Assembly (NCBI GenBank): GCA_040218815.1
Contig: JAVJQS010000001.1
Coordinates: 62,001 to 126,000 of the forward strand
DNA: 64,000 nt
Direction of reading: 5' to 3'
DNA from: JAVJQS01 sp040218815
GTDB taxonomy: Bacteria > Bacteroidota > Bacteroidia > Flavobacteriales_E > Vicingaceae
Under the pieces are notes generated by a model. It saw nothing but the letters and a program-made list of their open reading frames with translations. It was not told the DNA's origin and searched no databases. A program made the position numbers and the translations under genes. This document shows, piece after piece, positions 26,658 to 35,398 of the stretch. Every line of letters starts with the position of its first letter. The stretch's first letter is position 1.

Positions 26658-27710
26658 TTAAAAGGGAATTCTATTTATTTGTTTTTTAAGTTTTGGTCCC
26701 ATTAAAAAACGCTTGACGTAGTTTAATCTAAAATTGCCAATCCCAAAACTACTAACTACTGTTTCATCAACACTTTGAACAGTTGTGTTGTTTTGAACCC
26801 ATTGGGTTCCTAAATACCATGTTTTAGCATTATAGCCTATTGCTGCTCTTGTTGATAAATTCGGATTTAATTGCCACTCTTGAAAATTTGTTCCACCTTC
26901 CAACTCAAAACTCGTCGAAGAAATCAATAATGAAAGATTAATAGTAAGCATAATAAAAAAATGCTTCCTGATTACAAGAGAATAGGCGTACCCGCCACTA
27001 GGACCAAACTGAAAAGTGTTTAGTCTATCGATGCCTTGAACTTCTTGAAATAGGCTATCGTTGACGAAATGCGGTATAAAATTACTATCGGCACTAGCAT
27101 AAAGATAAGTGAGCTCGCCACCAATTAAAAAAGACCCTGCAGATTTTTTTTGATATTCATTTTGAACCAATGGTGCAGCATAAGAAAACTTTCTTTCATT
27201 TAACACCTCTTGAAAGCTAATACCAAATATCCTTATTCTAAAGTCCGGTCTTAAATAATATGGTGTAATAGAGTCTGGATTCAACACTTGTGTATTATCT
27301 AAATAAAGTCCATTATAAAATTGTGCAAAAAAATCAATGACATATTTTCGAGTGTACGTATTGGATTGCAAATCCAAGTACCTCGTCTTCCCTTTTCCAA
27401 CATCTTCATTTAAAAATTTAAAGCCATAGGCAAGGTTTAAAGTAAAGCCATTTGCCGTTGCTCCAACACCAAAGTTCAGAGTAGTATTTGGCTCATAGTC
27501 AAGAATTAATCCATTTTCTGAATCATCCAATACCATATTGGTATATTTTCGAGATAAATAAAATCGAGTCGTAATATATTGACGTAAAGGAACTACATAG
27601 TTGGTATCAACTTCTGATTTACTCTTGACTTTTTCAGGTTCAACAGCTTGAGCATTCATTCTTAATGCACTTAATGCAATGAACATACAAATGAATACTT
27701 TTTGAATCAA
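26658..27710 (-). CDS. DUF4421 family outer-membrane protein
   Basis: A 350-residue protein with a Sec signal (FICMFIALSALRMNAQ) and DUF4421 marks: FYLSRKYTNMVLDD, LDYEPNTTLNFGVGATANGF, and LNLAYGFKFLN. The rest alternates hydrophobic and polar residues and should form a beta-barrel in the outer membrane. First gene of the three-gene leftward operon. A TAAGTTTG -7-like element lies at 27741-27734 on its strand. Function of DUF4421 proteins is unknown. Confidence 0.8.
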   Translation of the reverse strand: MIQKVFICMFIALSALRMNAQAVEPEKVKSKSEVDTNYVVPLRQYITTRFYLSRKYTNMVLDDSENGLILDYEPNTTLNFGVGATANGFTLNLAYGFKFLNEDVGKGKTRYLDLQSNTYTRKYVIDFFAQFYNGLYLDNTQVLNPDSITPYYLRPDFRIRIFGISFQEVLNERKFSYAAPLVQNEYQKKSAGSFLIGGELTYLYASADSNFIPHFVNDSLFQEVQGIDRLNTFQFGPSGGYAYSLVIRKHFFIMLTINLSLLISSTSFELEGGTNFQEWQLNPNLSTRAAIGYNAKTWYLGTQWVQNNTTVQSVDETVVSSFGIGNFRLNYVKRFLMGPKLKKQINRIPF

Positions 27711-27808
27711 AGCCAGTAGATAAAGAAAAGAATCAAACTTACAAAAATCTATGTAGTAACACTAAAATTGAACAGAAGACCTTACTTTTGGTATTCAAGT
27801 AATAAACT

Positions 27809-28909
27809 ATGGCAAAGGCAAAAAAAATAATAACAAAAGCATCAGAAAAATTTTTAGAAACTTACCTTAATAATGCATCTCCTACAGGTTATGAAAGTGA
27901 GGGGCAAAAGTTATGGCTCAATTATATTAAGCCCTATATTGATGAAACATTTGTAGATACCTATGGGACTGCCGTAGCCGTAGTAAATCCAGAAGCAAAG
28001 TACAAAGTAGTAATTGAGGCCCATGCTGATGAGATTAGTTGGTATGTGCATTACATCACAAAAGAAGGCTTTATTTATGTTCGTAGAAATGGTGGGTCTG
28101 ATCACATGATTGCCCCTTCAAAACGAGTAAATATTCACACTAAAAAAGGTATTGTCAAGGCAATATTTGGCTGGCCAGCAATCCATACCCGCAATACAGA
28201 AAGCGGTAAGAGTGAAAACACTCCTAAAATGAATAATATTTTTTTAGATTGTGGCTGTAAAAGCAAAGAAGAAGTTGAAAAACTAGGCGTACATGTTGGT
28301 TGTGTAATTACCTATGAAGATGAGTTCATCGTACTCAATAACAACTATTATGTAGGAAGAGCTCTTGATAATCGCATCGGTGGATTTATGATTGCTGAAG
28401 TGGCTCGACTGCTAAAAGAAAATAAGAAGAAGTTACCCTTTGGTTTATACATCACCAATGCTGTTCAAGAAGAAGTTGGTTTAAGAGGTGCTCAAATGAT
28501 TGTAGAGCGTATTAAGCCTGACGTAGCAATTGTAACAGATGTATGCCATGATACCCAAACGCCTATGATTAATAAAATCGAACAAGGCGACTTTACTGCA
28601 GGTGATGGACCGGTTGTGGCTTATGGACCTGCAGTGCAAAATAATTTGCGTGAATTAATTTTAGCTGCTGCAGAAAAAAATAAAATTCCTTTTCAACGAC
28701 TTGCAGCTTCTAGAATAACTGGAACCGATACTGATGCCTTCGCTTATGCAACTGGAGGAGTTGCTTCTGCATTAATATCCTTGCCATTAAGATATATGCA
28801 TACTACCGTTGAAATGGTGCATAAGGATGATGTTGAAAATGTTATTCGATTGATTTATGAAAGTTTATTGACCATAAAGGACAAGCAAGACTTTGGTTAT
28901 ATAAAGTAG
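27809..28909 (+). CDS. M42 family metallopeptidase (glutamyl aminopeptidase-like)
   Basis: A 366-residue dinuclear zinc aminopeptidase, likely a cytoplasmic oligomer. Signs: EAHADEISWYVHYI (first metal His and Asp), GRALDNRIGGFM (bridging Asp), VQEEVGLRGAQM (catalytic and metal Glu), VTDVCHD (Asp) and ALISLPLRYMHTTVEMVH (last His). The middle PA-like insertion with KGIVKAIFGWPAIH is typical of M42. Longer than the other M42-like protein in this window. A TACTTTTG element at 27783-27790 is a candidate -7 region. Confidence 0.92.
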   Translation: MAKAKKIITKASEKFLETYLNNASPTGYESEGQKLWLNYIKPYIDETFVDTYGTAVAVVNPEAKYKVVIEAHADEISWYVHYITKEGFIYVRRNGGSDHMIAPSKRVNIHTKKGIVKAIFGWPAIHTRNTESGKSENTPKMNNIFLDCGCKSKEEVEKLGVHVGCVITYEDEFIVLNNNYYVGRALDNRIGGFMIAEVARLLKENKKKLPFGLYITNAVQEEVGLRGAQMIVERIKPDVAIVTDVCHDTQTPMINKIEQGDFTAGDGPVVAYGPAVQNNLRELILAAAEKNKIPFQRLAASRITGTDTDAFAYATGGVASALISLPLRYMHTTVEMVHKDDVENVIRLIYESLLTIKDKQDFGYIK

Positions 28910-28933
28910 TTAAGCAAATCTAAATTAGATAGC

Positions 28934-29413
28934 TTGGAAACTTCCACTATTCAAATACGTGAAGCCAAAAAAGCTGACTTAGAAGAGTTGCAGAAATTGT
29001 ATCAATCAACAATTGATACTGCCTGCAAAAATGATTATACAGCAGCGCAAAGAGAAGTTTGGAAGTCAGGAATTTTTGATAAGAAAAGATGGACTGATGC
29101 CATTCATAAGCAATACTTTCTGATTGCTGAAATTAATAACACAATTGTTGGATTTGGCTCTTTGAAAGATGGCGATTACATCGACTTTCTTTATGTTTCA
29201 AAGGGTCATTTGAGACAGGGTGTCGCCGATTTAATTTATAAGAAGCTCGAGAAAGCCGCCTTAAAAAAGCACAAAATCAAGTTAATTTCAGATGTAAGCA
29301 TTACTGCAAAACCCTTTTTTGAAAGTAAAGGATTTCAAGTTCAGCAGAGAAACAGAATTGTTAAAAATGGAATTGAGTTGTTTAATTTCAGAATGAAAAA
29401 GAAATTAGTCTAA
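28934..29413 (+). CDS. GNAT family N-acetyltransferase
   Basis: A 159-residue acetyltransferase. The acetyl-CoA loop is seen in LYVSKGHLRQGVADLIYKKLE, where GHLRQGVA corresponds to the R/QxxGxA signature, and the substrate strand in NNTIVGFGSLKDGDYIDF. Similar to the YafP-like group (SVSITAKPFFESKGF). TTG start, 24 bases after the M42 gene; may be cotranscribed. Substrate unknown. Confidence 0.85.
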   Translation: METSTIQIREAKKADLEELQKLYQSTIDTACKNDYTAAQREVWKSGIFDKKRWTDAIHKQYFLIAEINNTIVGFGSLKDGDYIDFLYVSKGHLRQGVADLIYKKLEKAALKKHKIKLISDVSITAKPFFESKGFQVQQRNRIVKNGIELFNFRMKKKLV

Positions 29414-29414
29414 T

Positions 29415-29978
29415 TCAATTACTCCTATCTTCAGAAAAAGATAAACCCCCAGCTTGTTGCTTCTTATACTGTAGTGCCAAGTGAGCTAAGAAGCCACTTA
29501 CTTTTTGCATAGCTAATTCTGTTTCTTTGGCTACAGCCTGCTTTTTTAACCGCAACACCAATAAGCCATAAAGGCCATGCAAAGCAAGGTCAATTTCACT
29601 GTCCAATCCTTGTCCCTTTGATTTAAGCACTAACTCCTTAAGTGGAATTTTAGCTTCATCATATAATTTAATGTATGTCTGATCTTGAAAGGTTGTAAGC
29701 AACTTTTGATGCAATTGTTGTAATTCGGCTATGACTTTTTTTAAGCGTTGTAAATGCCCTTTTTGCTGAATTGCTTCCGCTTGCATTTCAAAAATCAAAT
29801 CTTCATACCAGCTACTAATTTCTTCTTTTACTCGCTCAGGTTGGTCATATTGCTCAACTAAACTGCGATTTATTGCATCTAAGTTAAATTGAAAAGAACG
29901 TATAATGTCCTCAATTTGATACATGTATAATATATATTCTATAATATTACTTTCCTTCTTTTCTCTTGCAATCAGCAT
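29415..29978 (-). CDS. DUF4924 family protein
   Basis: A 187-residue soluble, largely helical protein found in Bacteroidota. The start LIAREKKESNIIEYILYMYQ followed by IEDIIRSFQFN is the recognisable DUF4924 front; Gln-rich helices follow (VIAELQQLHQKLLTTFQDQ). Function unknown. It ends 1 base from the convergent acetyltransferase gene. Confidence 0.8.
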   Translation of the reverse strand: MLIAREKKESNIIEYILYMYQIEDIIRSFQFNLDAINRSLVEQYDQPERVKEEISSWYEDLIFEMQAEAIQQKGHLQRLKKVIAELQQLHQKLLTTFQDQTYIKLYDEAKIPLKELVLKSKGQGLDSEIDLALHGLYGLLVLRLKKQAVAKETELAMQKVSGFLAHLALQYKKQQAGGLSFSEDRSN

Positions 29979-30036
29979 TTTATCCCTTTCTTTGTTTTGA
30001 TTTATTCTTCAACAAAATTGAGCATAATATTAAACA

Positions 30037-30918
30037 ATGAAGCAAGAACACCTGCAAAGCATTCAACAAGTAAACCAACTTGATAATAAATTCTTGCAGG
30101 ACTTGGTTTGGTTGATTTATTGTCAACCAATCACAAGTATTTCAGGCTTAGAGTATAACTTTCCACTTCAAGAAAATAGTTCAGCTTTGAGTGATTGGGC
30201 TTCTGGTTTAGACTTAGAAAAAACTGCTGAGATAAAAAGTTATATCCCATTAGGAAAGTACGCTGAAAAGTTGGTAAAATGTTATTTAGAAAATTCAACG
30301 CAAATCAATTTATTAGCTGCTAATTTACAATTGATTGAAAACGAAAAAGTAACGATTGGCGAGCTGGACTATTTGTTTGAAGACACCCTTATGGAAGAAT
30401 TCATTCATTTAGAGTTCTCAATAAAATATTATTTAAAAACATCAATAAAAAATCAAGTAATTTATTTAGGTCCTAGCACCAAGGATTATTTGGCTAGAAA
30501 GATTAAGAAGCTATTGGATCACCAAACAAGGTTATGTAAAACGCATCAACATTTATTACCTATAAAATTACAAACTAAAGTCTTCCAACCAAAAGCAATA
30601 ATTAAAGGGTGTCTCTTTTACCCATTGAGGGAATGGCTTAAAAGGAAAATGCCTAATAAAACAATTGAAGGGTGGTGGTTAACGGTTGATGAGCTTGAGC
30701 AATTAAATTCAACAGAAGACCATTTTAATTTGATTACTCAAAAAGATAATTGGATTTTTCCATTTAGAGATGACCATCAGCTTTTGTCCTTTCAAAGCTT
30801 AAAAAGGATTGTGGAACCTTATTTAAAAGATTCAAATGAAATAATGATTGTAAGGTATGATGCAAACGAAAACCCTATTGATAGAGGCTTCTTAATGCGA
30901 AAAAAATGGCCCAATTAA
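30037..30918 (+). CDS. DUF1853 family protein
   Basis: A 293-residue protein of the DUF1853 family. The front has FLQDLVWLIYCQP, the middle HLEFSIKYYL and YLGPSTKDYLARKIKKLLDHQ, and the late part FYPLREWL and a WWLTVDELEQL segment, all family marks. The pattern of conserved Glu, Lys and Asp in the middle hints at a nuclease-like or binding role, but no activity is established. Stands alone between divergent and convergent neighbours. Confidence 0.8.
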   Translation: MKQEHLQSIQQVNQLDNKFLQDLVWLIYCQPITSISGLEYNFPLQENSSALSDWASGLDLEKTAEIKSYIPLGKYAEKLVKCYLENSTQINLLAANLQLIENEKVTIGELDYLFEDTLMEEFIHLEFSIKYYLKTSIKNQVIYLGPSTKDYLARKIKKLLDHQTRLCKTHQHLLPIKLQTKVFQPKAIIKGCLFYPLREWLKRKMPNKTIEGWWLTVDELEQLNSTEDHFNLITQKDNWIFPFRDDHQLLSFQSLKRIVEPYLKDSNEIMIVRYDANENPIDRGFLMRKKWPN

Positions 30919-30921
30919 GTA

Positions 30922-31320
30922 TTAATTAGCTGGAGGCAATTCTTCATAAGACTTAAAGCTAATTGGAATCTGTAACATTTGAGCTAAATCTTCCCCTACT
31001 TCTAGCATATAGTCATCTTGATCATGGTAATGCCACTCTATTTCAACAGCTACACCTTTTACAGCTAAATCTTTTAACTTATATAAAAAGAATAAAAATC
31101 GCTTAGTAGAAGCTACATTAACATATTCAATATCGAAAATAAAAACTACTCTTTTAACTGTAGACTCTTTAACAAACTGGTCCATCCAATCTAAAAGTGG
31201 ACCGTAGAATTCTTCAACATTCACCAAAATGGATTTTCCTTCAATCCGAAACGCACCAGTTTGCGGGTCAAATATGACTTTAGGCGTTTTATATGTTGGT
31301 TCTATTTGTATCTGTTGCAT
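30922..31320 (-). CDS. SiaC-like (DUF1987) regulatory protein
   Basis: A 132-residue protein. The pattern TYKTPKVIFDPQTGAFRIEGKS, split by a family turn, then EFYGPLLDWMDQFV, FIFDIEYVNVASTKRFLFFL and EIEWHYHDQDDYMLEVGEDL define DUF1987. In Pseudomonas SiaC is reversibly phosphorylated and binds a diguanylate cyclase (SiaD). No SiaA, SiaB or SiaD partner is adjacent here; the nearest regulators are the LytTR pair that starts about 110 bases away. Confidence 0.85.
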   Translation of the reverse strand: MQQIQIEPTYKTPKVIFDPQTGAFRIEGKSILVNVEEFYGPLLDWMDQFVKESTVKRVVFIFDIEYVNVASTKRFLFFLYKLKDLAVKGVAVEIEWHYHDQDDYMLEVGEDLAQMLQIPISFKSYEELPPAN

Positions 31321-31428
31321 TTGGTCTACATTGACAGCTAAATTGATAAAAACTAATGAACAAAAAAAATTTATTATACCTAATAGCGCTTTTTGAAGAT
31401 AGACAGCAAAATAAGTGCGATAAACCTT

Positions 31429-32166
31429 TTAGAGGCTCATTTTTTCTTTCAACTTGGCAGCCTGTCGTCTTGAAATTTCCACTTGCATTTCATTTTTTAA
31501 AGTAACACGCAATCCACCATTAAACCAACTTTCCATATTTTCTATCCAACTTAAATTAATAATGAATTTTCTATTCGCTCTAAAAAAATACTTTTCACTT
31601 AATCGTTGCTCCAAATTATTTAATGACTTCAATATCAATGGCTTGTTACCCTCAAAATGTATTCGGACATAGTTTCCTTCAGATTCAAAAGCACTGACCT
31701 TGTCCAGTTTAACAAACCAGCACTTCTCCCCATCTTTCACGAAAATTTGATCTTCAAGGCTCAGTCCAGAAGTATTTTCAATTTTAGCTTCTGATTTATC
31801 GCTTGCTTCATCATCCTTAACACGCTGTTTTAACTTCTCTAAACTTTCTTTTAATCGCTCTTTTTCAATTGGCTTGAGTAGGTAATCAAAGGCATTTACT
31901 TCAAATGCTTTTAATGCATACTCATCATAAGCGGTGGTAAAAATTACATGAGGGATAAAAGAAAGCTCTTCCAACAATTCAAACCCTGTTTTAACGGGCA
32001 TTTGAATATCTAGAAAGACTAAATCTGGTTGTAAGCTTTCAATTTTTACTTTTGCATGATCTGCATTATGACTTTCAGCAACAACCTCAATATCAGGATA
32101 ATCAGTCAATAAGGAAGCCAGTTCCTTACGTGCAAGCCTTTCGTCATCAATAATTATTGCTTTCAT
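31429..32166 (-). CDS. LytTR-family response regulator
   Basis: A 245-residue regulator: receiver domain at residues 1-120 with the acidic pair IIIDDERLA, phospho-acceptor Asp 53 in FLDIQMP, and the TTAYDEYALKAF and KPIEKE switch residues; then a linker rich in Glu, Asp and Ser; then a LytTR DNA-binding domain at about 145-243 (IFVKDGEKCWFVKLDKV, YFFRANRKFIINLSWI). Its ATG overlaps the stop of the histidine kinase gene by 4 bases, so the two are a coupled pair. Confidence 0.93.
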   Translation of the reverse strand: MKAIIIDDERLARKELASLLTDYPDIEVVAESHNADHAKVKIESLQPDLVFLDIQMPVKTGFELLEELSFIPHVIFTTAYDEYALKAFEVNAFDYLLKPIEKERLKESLEKLKQRVKDDEASDKSEAKIENTSGLSLEDQIFVKDGEKCWFVKLDKVSAFESEGNYVRIHFEGNKPLILKSLNNLEQRLSEKYFFRANRKFIINLSWIENMESWFNGGLRVTLKNEMQVEISRRQAAKLKEKMSL

Positions 32167-33260
32167 TTAAATTTGTTTGTTAAGTCAGTATTTATTTTAA
32201 ATACTCTAGTTTCTTCAGGTATTATCAATTCTGCTAGAACAGAGTTATGATCTGTATTTTTAATTGTTAAGCTTCCGCGATCACTATATAATAATTTCAA
32301 ACGTTGTCTGCTGTTAAGCAAACCAAATCCTTTTTCTTCCTTTCCTGATTCTAAAATTTTTCCGCTATTCTCAATACTTATGTAGAGGTCACTCCCTCTA
32401 TTCTCTGCGCAAATTGAAAGGGTACCACCTTCTTCCAATTTACTTATACCATGTTTAATTCCGTTTTCAACCAGAGTTTGTAAAATCATTGGTGGAATCT
32501 TGTGATTATAAACACGTTCATCTATTTTAAAATTTATTTTCAAGCGTTCTTCAAATCGCGTTTTTTCTAGACTCAGATAATCTCTTACTAGTTGTATTTC
32601 CTCTGAAAAAGAAATCACTTTCTTGCGACCCATAAGCAATGAGCTCCTTAAAATATTTGACAATTGAGTTATAGAGTCTTTAGATTTTGATGGATTTTCA
32701 TCAACCAAAGCTCGTATAGAGTTCATAGAGTTGAAAATAAAGTGAGGATTTAACTGTGATTTTAATTTATTTAATTCTACTTCAGTGCTCAATGCTTGCC
32801 ACTGTAAATTTTTAATCTCCTCCTTACGGTAATTCTGGATAAAATGGAATAAAAAATATAATAGTGACCACATCACAAAATTCACCGATAAATTTAGGGT
32901 TGTCTGTAGCACCTCTAAGGGCTTAAAATTAGGCCGGGAACCAGAAATAATAACCTCAGATATAAGCGAATGAATAAAAAAATAGATCAATCCGCAAACG
33001 GCAGAGGCTAAAATTACTCGCGGTATGAGAAGGATAATCTTTAAACGCAGCCAATTGAGTTTAATAATAAGCTCACGATATCCGTGAGAAATTAATACAC
33101 CTAGAACAAAAGTGGTTACAAGATTGCCATAGAAGTAAAAATTCATCAATTTACCATCTAATCGATTTAGTATCCACATCAGTAACACGTAAATGAACCA
33201 TCCAATAAATTGAGAGGTCCAATACAAACGTTCTTTTGACATTGGGAACTGGGTAATCAT
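32163..33260 (-). CDS. LytS-type sensor histidine kinase
   Basis: A 365-residue membrane kinase with four hydrophobic helices in the first 145 residues, then the His_kinase domain with the phospho-acceptor in LKSQLNPHFIFNSMNSIRAL and a HATPase_c domain with N-box IPPMILQTLVENGIKHG and G-box GFGLLNSRQRL. It pairs with the LytTR regulator directly downstream. A terminator-like hairpin lies about 43 bases upstream of its start. Confidence 0.92.
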   Translation of the reverse strand: MITQFPMSKERLYWTSQFIGWFIYVLLMWILNRLDGKLMNFYFYGNLVTTFVLGVLISHGYRELIIKLNWLRLKIILLIPRVILASAVCGLIYFFIHSLISEVIISGSRPNFKPLEVLQTTLNLSVNFVMWSLLYFLFHFIQNYRKEEIKNLQWQALSTEVELNKLKSQLNPHFIFNSMNSIRALVDENPSKSKDSITQLSNILRSSLLMGRKKVISFSEEIQLVRDYLSLEKTRFEERLKINFKIDERVYNHKIPPMILQTLVENGIKHGISKLEEGGTLSICAENRGSDLYISIENSGKILESGKEEKGFGLLNSRQRLKLLYSDRGSLTIKNTDHNSVLAELIIPEETRVFKINTDLTNKFK

Positions 33261-33302
33261 TTAATACTTTATAAATTTAATTTTTATAATTTAGTTGTTC
33301 GC

Positions 33303-33333
33303 AAAAAAAGAAAGGAAGCTGCAACTTCCTTTC
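33303..33333 (-). terminator. terminator-like hairpin in the leader of the LytS gene
   Basis: Read on the minus strand, arms GAAAGGAAG and CTTCCTTTC (33333-33325 and 33318-33310) with a 6-base loop are followed by seven T (33309-33303). There is no leftward gene upstream; it could end a small leftward RNA or act as an attenuator of the kinase gene. Confidence 0.55.
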
Positions 33334-33463
33334 TCCAATTGTTTAACATAAAACAACTCATGCTACGGGAGTTATTCGAAACTAAAATAAAGAGAACTGA
33401 CTGGCTAAACGATTAAAATACACAGAAGGGGATATAATTTTACGAATGGAGAATATAAAGTTC

Positions 33464-34033
33464 ATGAAATCAACTTTCAAACTAGCATTGCTTTTAATAG
33501 CAATAAGCTCTTCACAATTTGCTGTTTCTCAGGCAAGAGAAGCAGGTAGTTCAAGACAACCGCTTAATCCAACAAAAAAAGACAATAAGTTTGATTTAGA
33601 TCGTTTGGTTATAGGAGGTGGATTTGGGGCTCAGTTCGGCGACATAACTTCGGTACAATTGGCACCAACGCTTGGCTATTTATTTACAGATAATTTACTT
33701 GCTGGGCTTACAGGAAAGTATATTTATTATCAAGATAGAGAATTCAACTATGAAACCAATATGTATGGTGGAGGATTATTTGCACAATATTTCTTTTTAG
33801 AAAATTTTATTGCCCATGCAGAATATGAATTACTCAGTTTAGAAGCATTTAACCCTATAGATTTTACAGAAAAACGGGTGACCGTTAATAGTGTTTTTGT
33901 TGGAGGAGGCTACCGCTCCTTTATGGGTGGTAACTCTTTTGTATCCATCATGCTTCTTTATAATCTAAATGATGACATTAATAGTCCGTATACTAACCCC
34001 ATTCTTCGGATAGGCTTTGGTATTGGCTTGTGA
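33464..34033 (+). CDS. outer-membrane beta-barrel protein
   Basis: A small OmpA/OmpW-like barrel protein of about 189 residues. The ATG at 33464 gives a signal peptide (FKLALLLIAISSSQFAVSQ); an earlier in-frame ATG at 33446 is possible. The mature part alternates strands and turns: DRLVIGGGFGAQFGDI, VQLAPTLGYLFTDNLLAGL, NMYGGGLFAQYFF, and ends in LRIGFGIGL, an aromatic/Gly-rich barrel end. It is divergent from the LytS gene. Function unknown. Confidence 0.75.
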   Translation: MKSTFKLALLLIAISSSQFAVSQAREAGSSRQPLNPTKKDNKFDLDRLVIGGGFGAQFGDITSVQLAPTLGYLFTDNLLAGLTGKYIYYQDREFNYETNMYGGGLFAQYFFLENFIAHAEYELLSLEAFNPIDFTEKRVTVNSVFVGGGYRSFMGGNSFVSIMLLYNLNDDINSPYTNPILRIGFGIGL

Positions 34034-34645
34034 CTAAAAGCCCGAATTAATTAGTACACGCTCATTTTCCCATCTCCCTTTCCAAGAATCTGTGGGAATT
34101 ATTTCGTTATCTTCATCTAAAAAATCGCCTTTAGAGTTTTGCTTGATAATCTTCAATTCACCTTTCTTCAGAGACTCTAAGACAGTTTTTAAAAGTTTTT
34201 GCTGATCGCATTCATAACAATATTTCCCAACTTTCACTCCAAAGGAATTGTTAATTAAGTCCATCTGCATTGCTGTTTGATCTGCTAAGCTTCCATCCTC
34301 TTCAATGCCTTTTTCAAAATCTTTTTTTCCTGCCTTTTCATGGGCATAACCTAACCATAATGCTCGCTTAGGTCCAATTTTATTGCTCATTAAAGCCATC
34401 CAATAAGCATGTCTTAGGGCATCTTTTCTACCTCCACTTTCAGGGTTTGGAAACTTAAGAAGCTTCTGTATACTATCAGCATCATGAATAGCTTGAGCTG
34501 TTAATTTTTGAGCTTTTTTCGCTGAAAAAGGATGCATCAAAACCCATACTTTTTCTGCTCTACCTAGGCTTTTCCAACTTGCTTTCTTTTGGGCTGTGAG
34601 ACTTAATGATATTAAAAACAATAAAATAAGCAGCACTCTATTCAT
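34034..34645 (-). CDS. DUF6973-like exported protein
   Basis: A 203-residue protein with a signal peptide (VLLILLFLISLSLTAQ). The core GGRKDALRHAYWMALMSNKI, then ALWLGYAHEKAG, carries the D-x-x-RHAYW and AHE motifs, with His, Asp and Glu arranged like a metal or hydrolytic site; I associate it with DUF6973. Its start overlaps the end of mtgA by 8 bases, so it is cotranscribed with a peptidoglycan transglycosylase. A cell-envelope role is inferred. Confidence 0.65.
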   Translation of the reverse strand: MNRVLLILLFLISLSLTAQKKASWKSLGRAEKVWVLMHPFSAKKAQKLTAQAIHDADSIQKLLKFPNPESGGRKDALRHAYWMALMSNKIGPKRALWLGYAHEKAGKKDFEKGIEEDGSLADQTAMQMDLINNSFGVKVGKYCYECDQQKLLKTVLESLKKGELKIIKQNSKGDFLDEDNEIIPTDSWKGRWENERVLINSGF

Positions 34646-35333
34646 ACCATTCCTTTAAAATTTGTTCACCACCTAAATTATTCATTTGCCTTAAAATCCA
34701 GGCTTGTCTTCTTTTCATATAAGCTGTTGGTTGATTTAATTTGAAAACTAAAGGATTAGGAAGCACTGTGCCAACTAAAGCCGCTTGACTTCTACTAATT
34801 TTTTTTGATGAAACGCCAAAATACCTTAAACAGGCCTCTTCTACACCATAAACACCCTTTCCAAGCTCTACCACATTTAAATACACTTCCATAATTCGCT
34901 TCTTTGGCCAAAGCGTTTCAACTAAAAACGTATAATAAGCCTCTAAGCCTTTTCTAAAAAGACTGCGTGTTGGAAATAAAAATAAATTTTTAGCTACCTG
35001 CTGACTTATTGTACTTGCTCCTCTTTTCCGTTTAGATTCTTTATTGTGCTCTATTGCTTCTTTTATGGCCTCAACATCAAATCCATTGTGTGTCAAAAAA
35101 AGCTGATCTTCTGCCGAAATAAAGGCAAGGGGTAAAGAAGCATCAATCTCTTCTATATCTTGCCATTTACTTTCATAAGAATAATTATTTTCTGTGATAG
35201 ATTTGTAAATCATCATGCCACTGACAGGAGGGTCTACAAAACGATAAAGTATCACCCAAAACAAGCTCAATAGAAAAAAGGCGAAAATGACTTTTAAAAT
35301 CAATAAAAGGAAACGTTTAACTAGCTTTTTCAT
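34638..35333 (-). CDS. mtgA: monofunctional peptidoglycan transglycosylase
   Basis: A 231-residue inner-membrane enzyme that polymerises lipid II into glycan strands. One N-terminal anchor (FLLLILKVIFAFFLLSLFWV) precedes a GT51 domain with the catalytic Glu in FISAEDQLFLTHNGFD, then RGASTISQQVAKNLFL, and EVYLNVVELGKGVYGVEEA. There is no penicillin-binding transpeptidase domain, so it is MtgA type. Length is normal. Confidence 0.95.
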   Translation of the reverse strand: MKKLVKRFLLLILKVIFAFFLLSLFWVILYRFVDPPVSGMMIYKSITENNYSYESKWQDIEEIDASLPLAFISAEDQLFLTHNGFDVEAIKEAIEHNKESKRKRGASTISQQVAKNLFLFPTRSLFRKGLEAYYTFLVETLWPKKRIMEVYLNVVELGKGVYGVEEACLRYFGVSSKKISRSQAALVGTVLPNPLVFKLNQPTAYMKRRQAWILRQMNNLGGEQILKEWYE

Positions 35334-35398
35334 ATAAATCTTTGAGATAAGTTAAAACACTTCATTAATCTTGTTGTTAAGTAACCAAAACTAACAAG

